Of a stretch of DNA of 5,616 nucleotides, positions 5,555-5,616 are shown in pieces. The position numbers and the translations under genes were made by a program. Numbering within the stretch: the stretch's first letter is position 1; each line of letters begins with the position of its first letter. The DNA is taken from assembly GCA_030613045.1 (NCBI GenBank), contig JAUWMS010000214.1, positions 1 to 5,616 of the forward strand, read 5' to 3'. The notes beneath the pieces are model-generated. The model did not search any database. It saw nothing but the letters and a program-made list of their open reading frames with translations, and had not been told where the DNA came from. This DNA comes from Candidatus Latescibacterota bacterium (GTDB lineage Bacteria; Latescibacterota; 4484-107).

Positions 5555-5616
5555 GTTTTTCAGACTTATGCAGGAGGCGCTCAGTATAACACATTTCAAC
5601 TCAGAACGCAACTGCT

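Noticed and set aside
5345..5611. Minus-strand 88-codon frame with IVIARSEETKQSHRI
   Set aside because: That segment is a translation of the palindromic repeat at 5470-5554, and the rest spans the arm of another repeat; typical spurious prediction.

Overview
The window shows four protein genes, all on the minus strand, followed upstream (right-hand side) by about 0.7 kb with no convincing gene. Read in the direction of transcription the order is nadA (4824-3931), a PP-loop/thiouridylase-like enzyme (3815-2736), a DUF362 protein (2736-1864) and a large ATP-grasp protein (1742-15). The PP-loop and DUF362 genes overlap by one base (TGATG). The other two gaps are 115 to 121 bp and are filled largely by short tandem repeats. 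Co-directional order and short gaps suggest one transcription unit, but no promoter or terminator is clear.

The coding part is GC-rich and uses GTG and probably TTG starts. The upstream region is visibly more AT-rich. The protein families are widespread, so lineage cannot be fixed from the sequence. The many families of small degenerate repeats suggest an environmental, probably uncultured, Gram-negative-type bacterium rather than a well-known model group; this is inference.

Functionally, NadA makes quinolinate for NAD synthesis and carries a recognisable [4Fe-4S] cysteine triad. The PP-loop protein should activate a substrate by adenylation, and its cysteines suggest sulfur transfer to tRNA. 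DUF362 proteins are poorly characterised and often found with iron-sulfur proteins. The ATP-grasp protein has the metal-binding end of that fold but an unknown substrate. Whether the three downstream genes form a pathway is open.

The most striking content is the repeats. Tandem arrays with a 7-base unit, each with its own consensus, occupy every intergenic gap between non-overlapping genes and the 3' end of the ATP-grasp gene (27-54, 1811-1859, 3831-3858, 3891-3932). A different CACGG-type 10-mer repeat occurs upstream of nadA (4840-4914), again at 5063-5096, and also inside the PP-loop coding sequence (3576-3610), where it is read through in frame. A third type, an inverted pair of hexamer arrays of 84 bp, sits in frame inside the ATP-grasp gene (1090-1173). 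Two more palindromic elements lie at 5302-5397 and 5470-5554. The window therefore looks like a locus in which several families of small repeats have colonised intergenic DNA and, by frame-preserving events, two enzymes.
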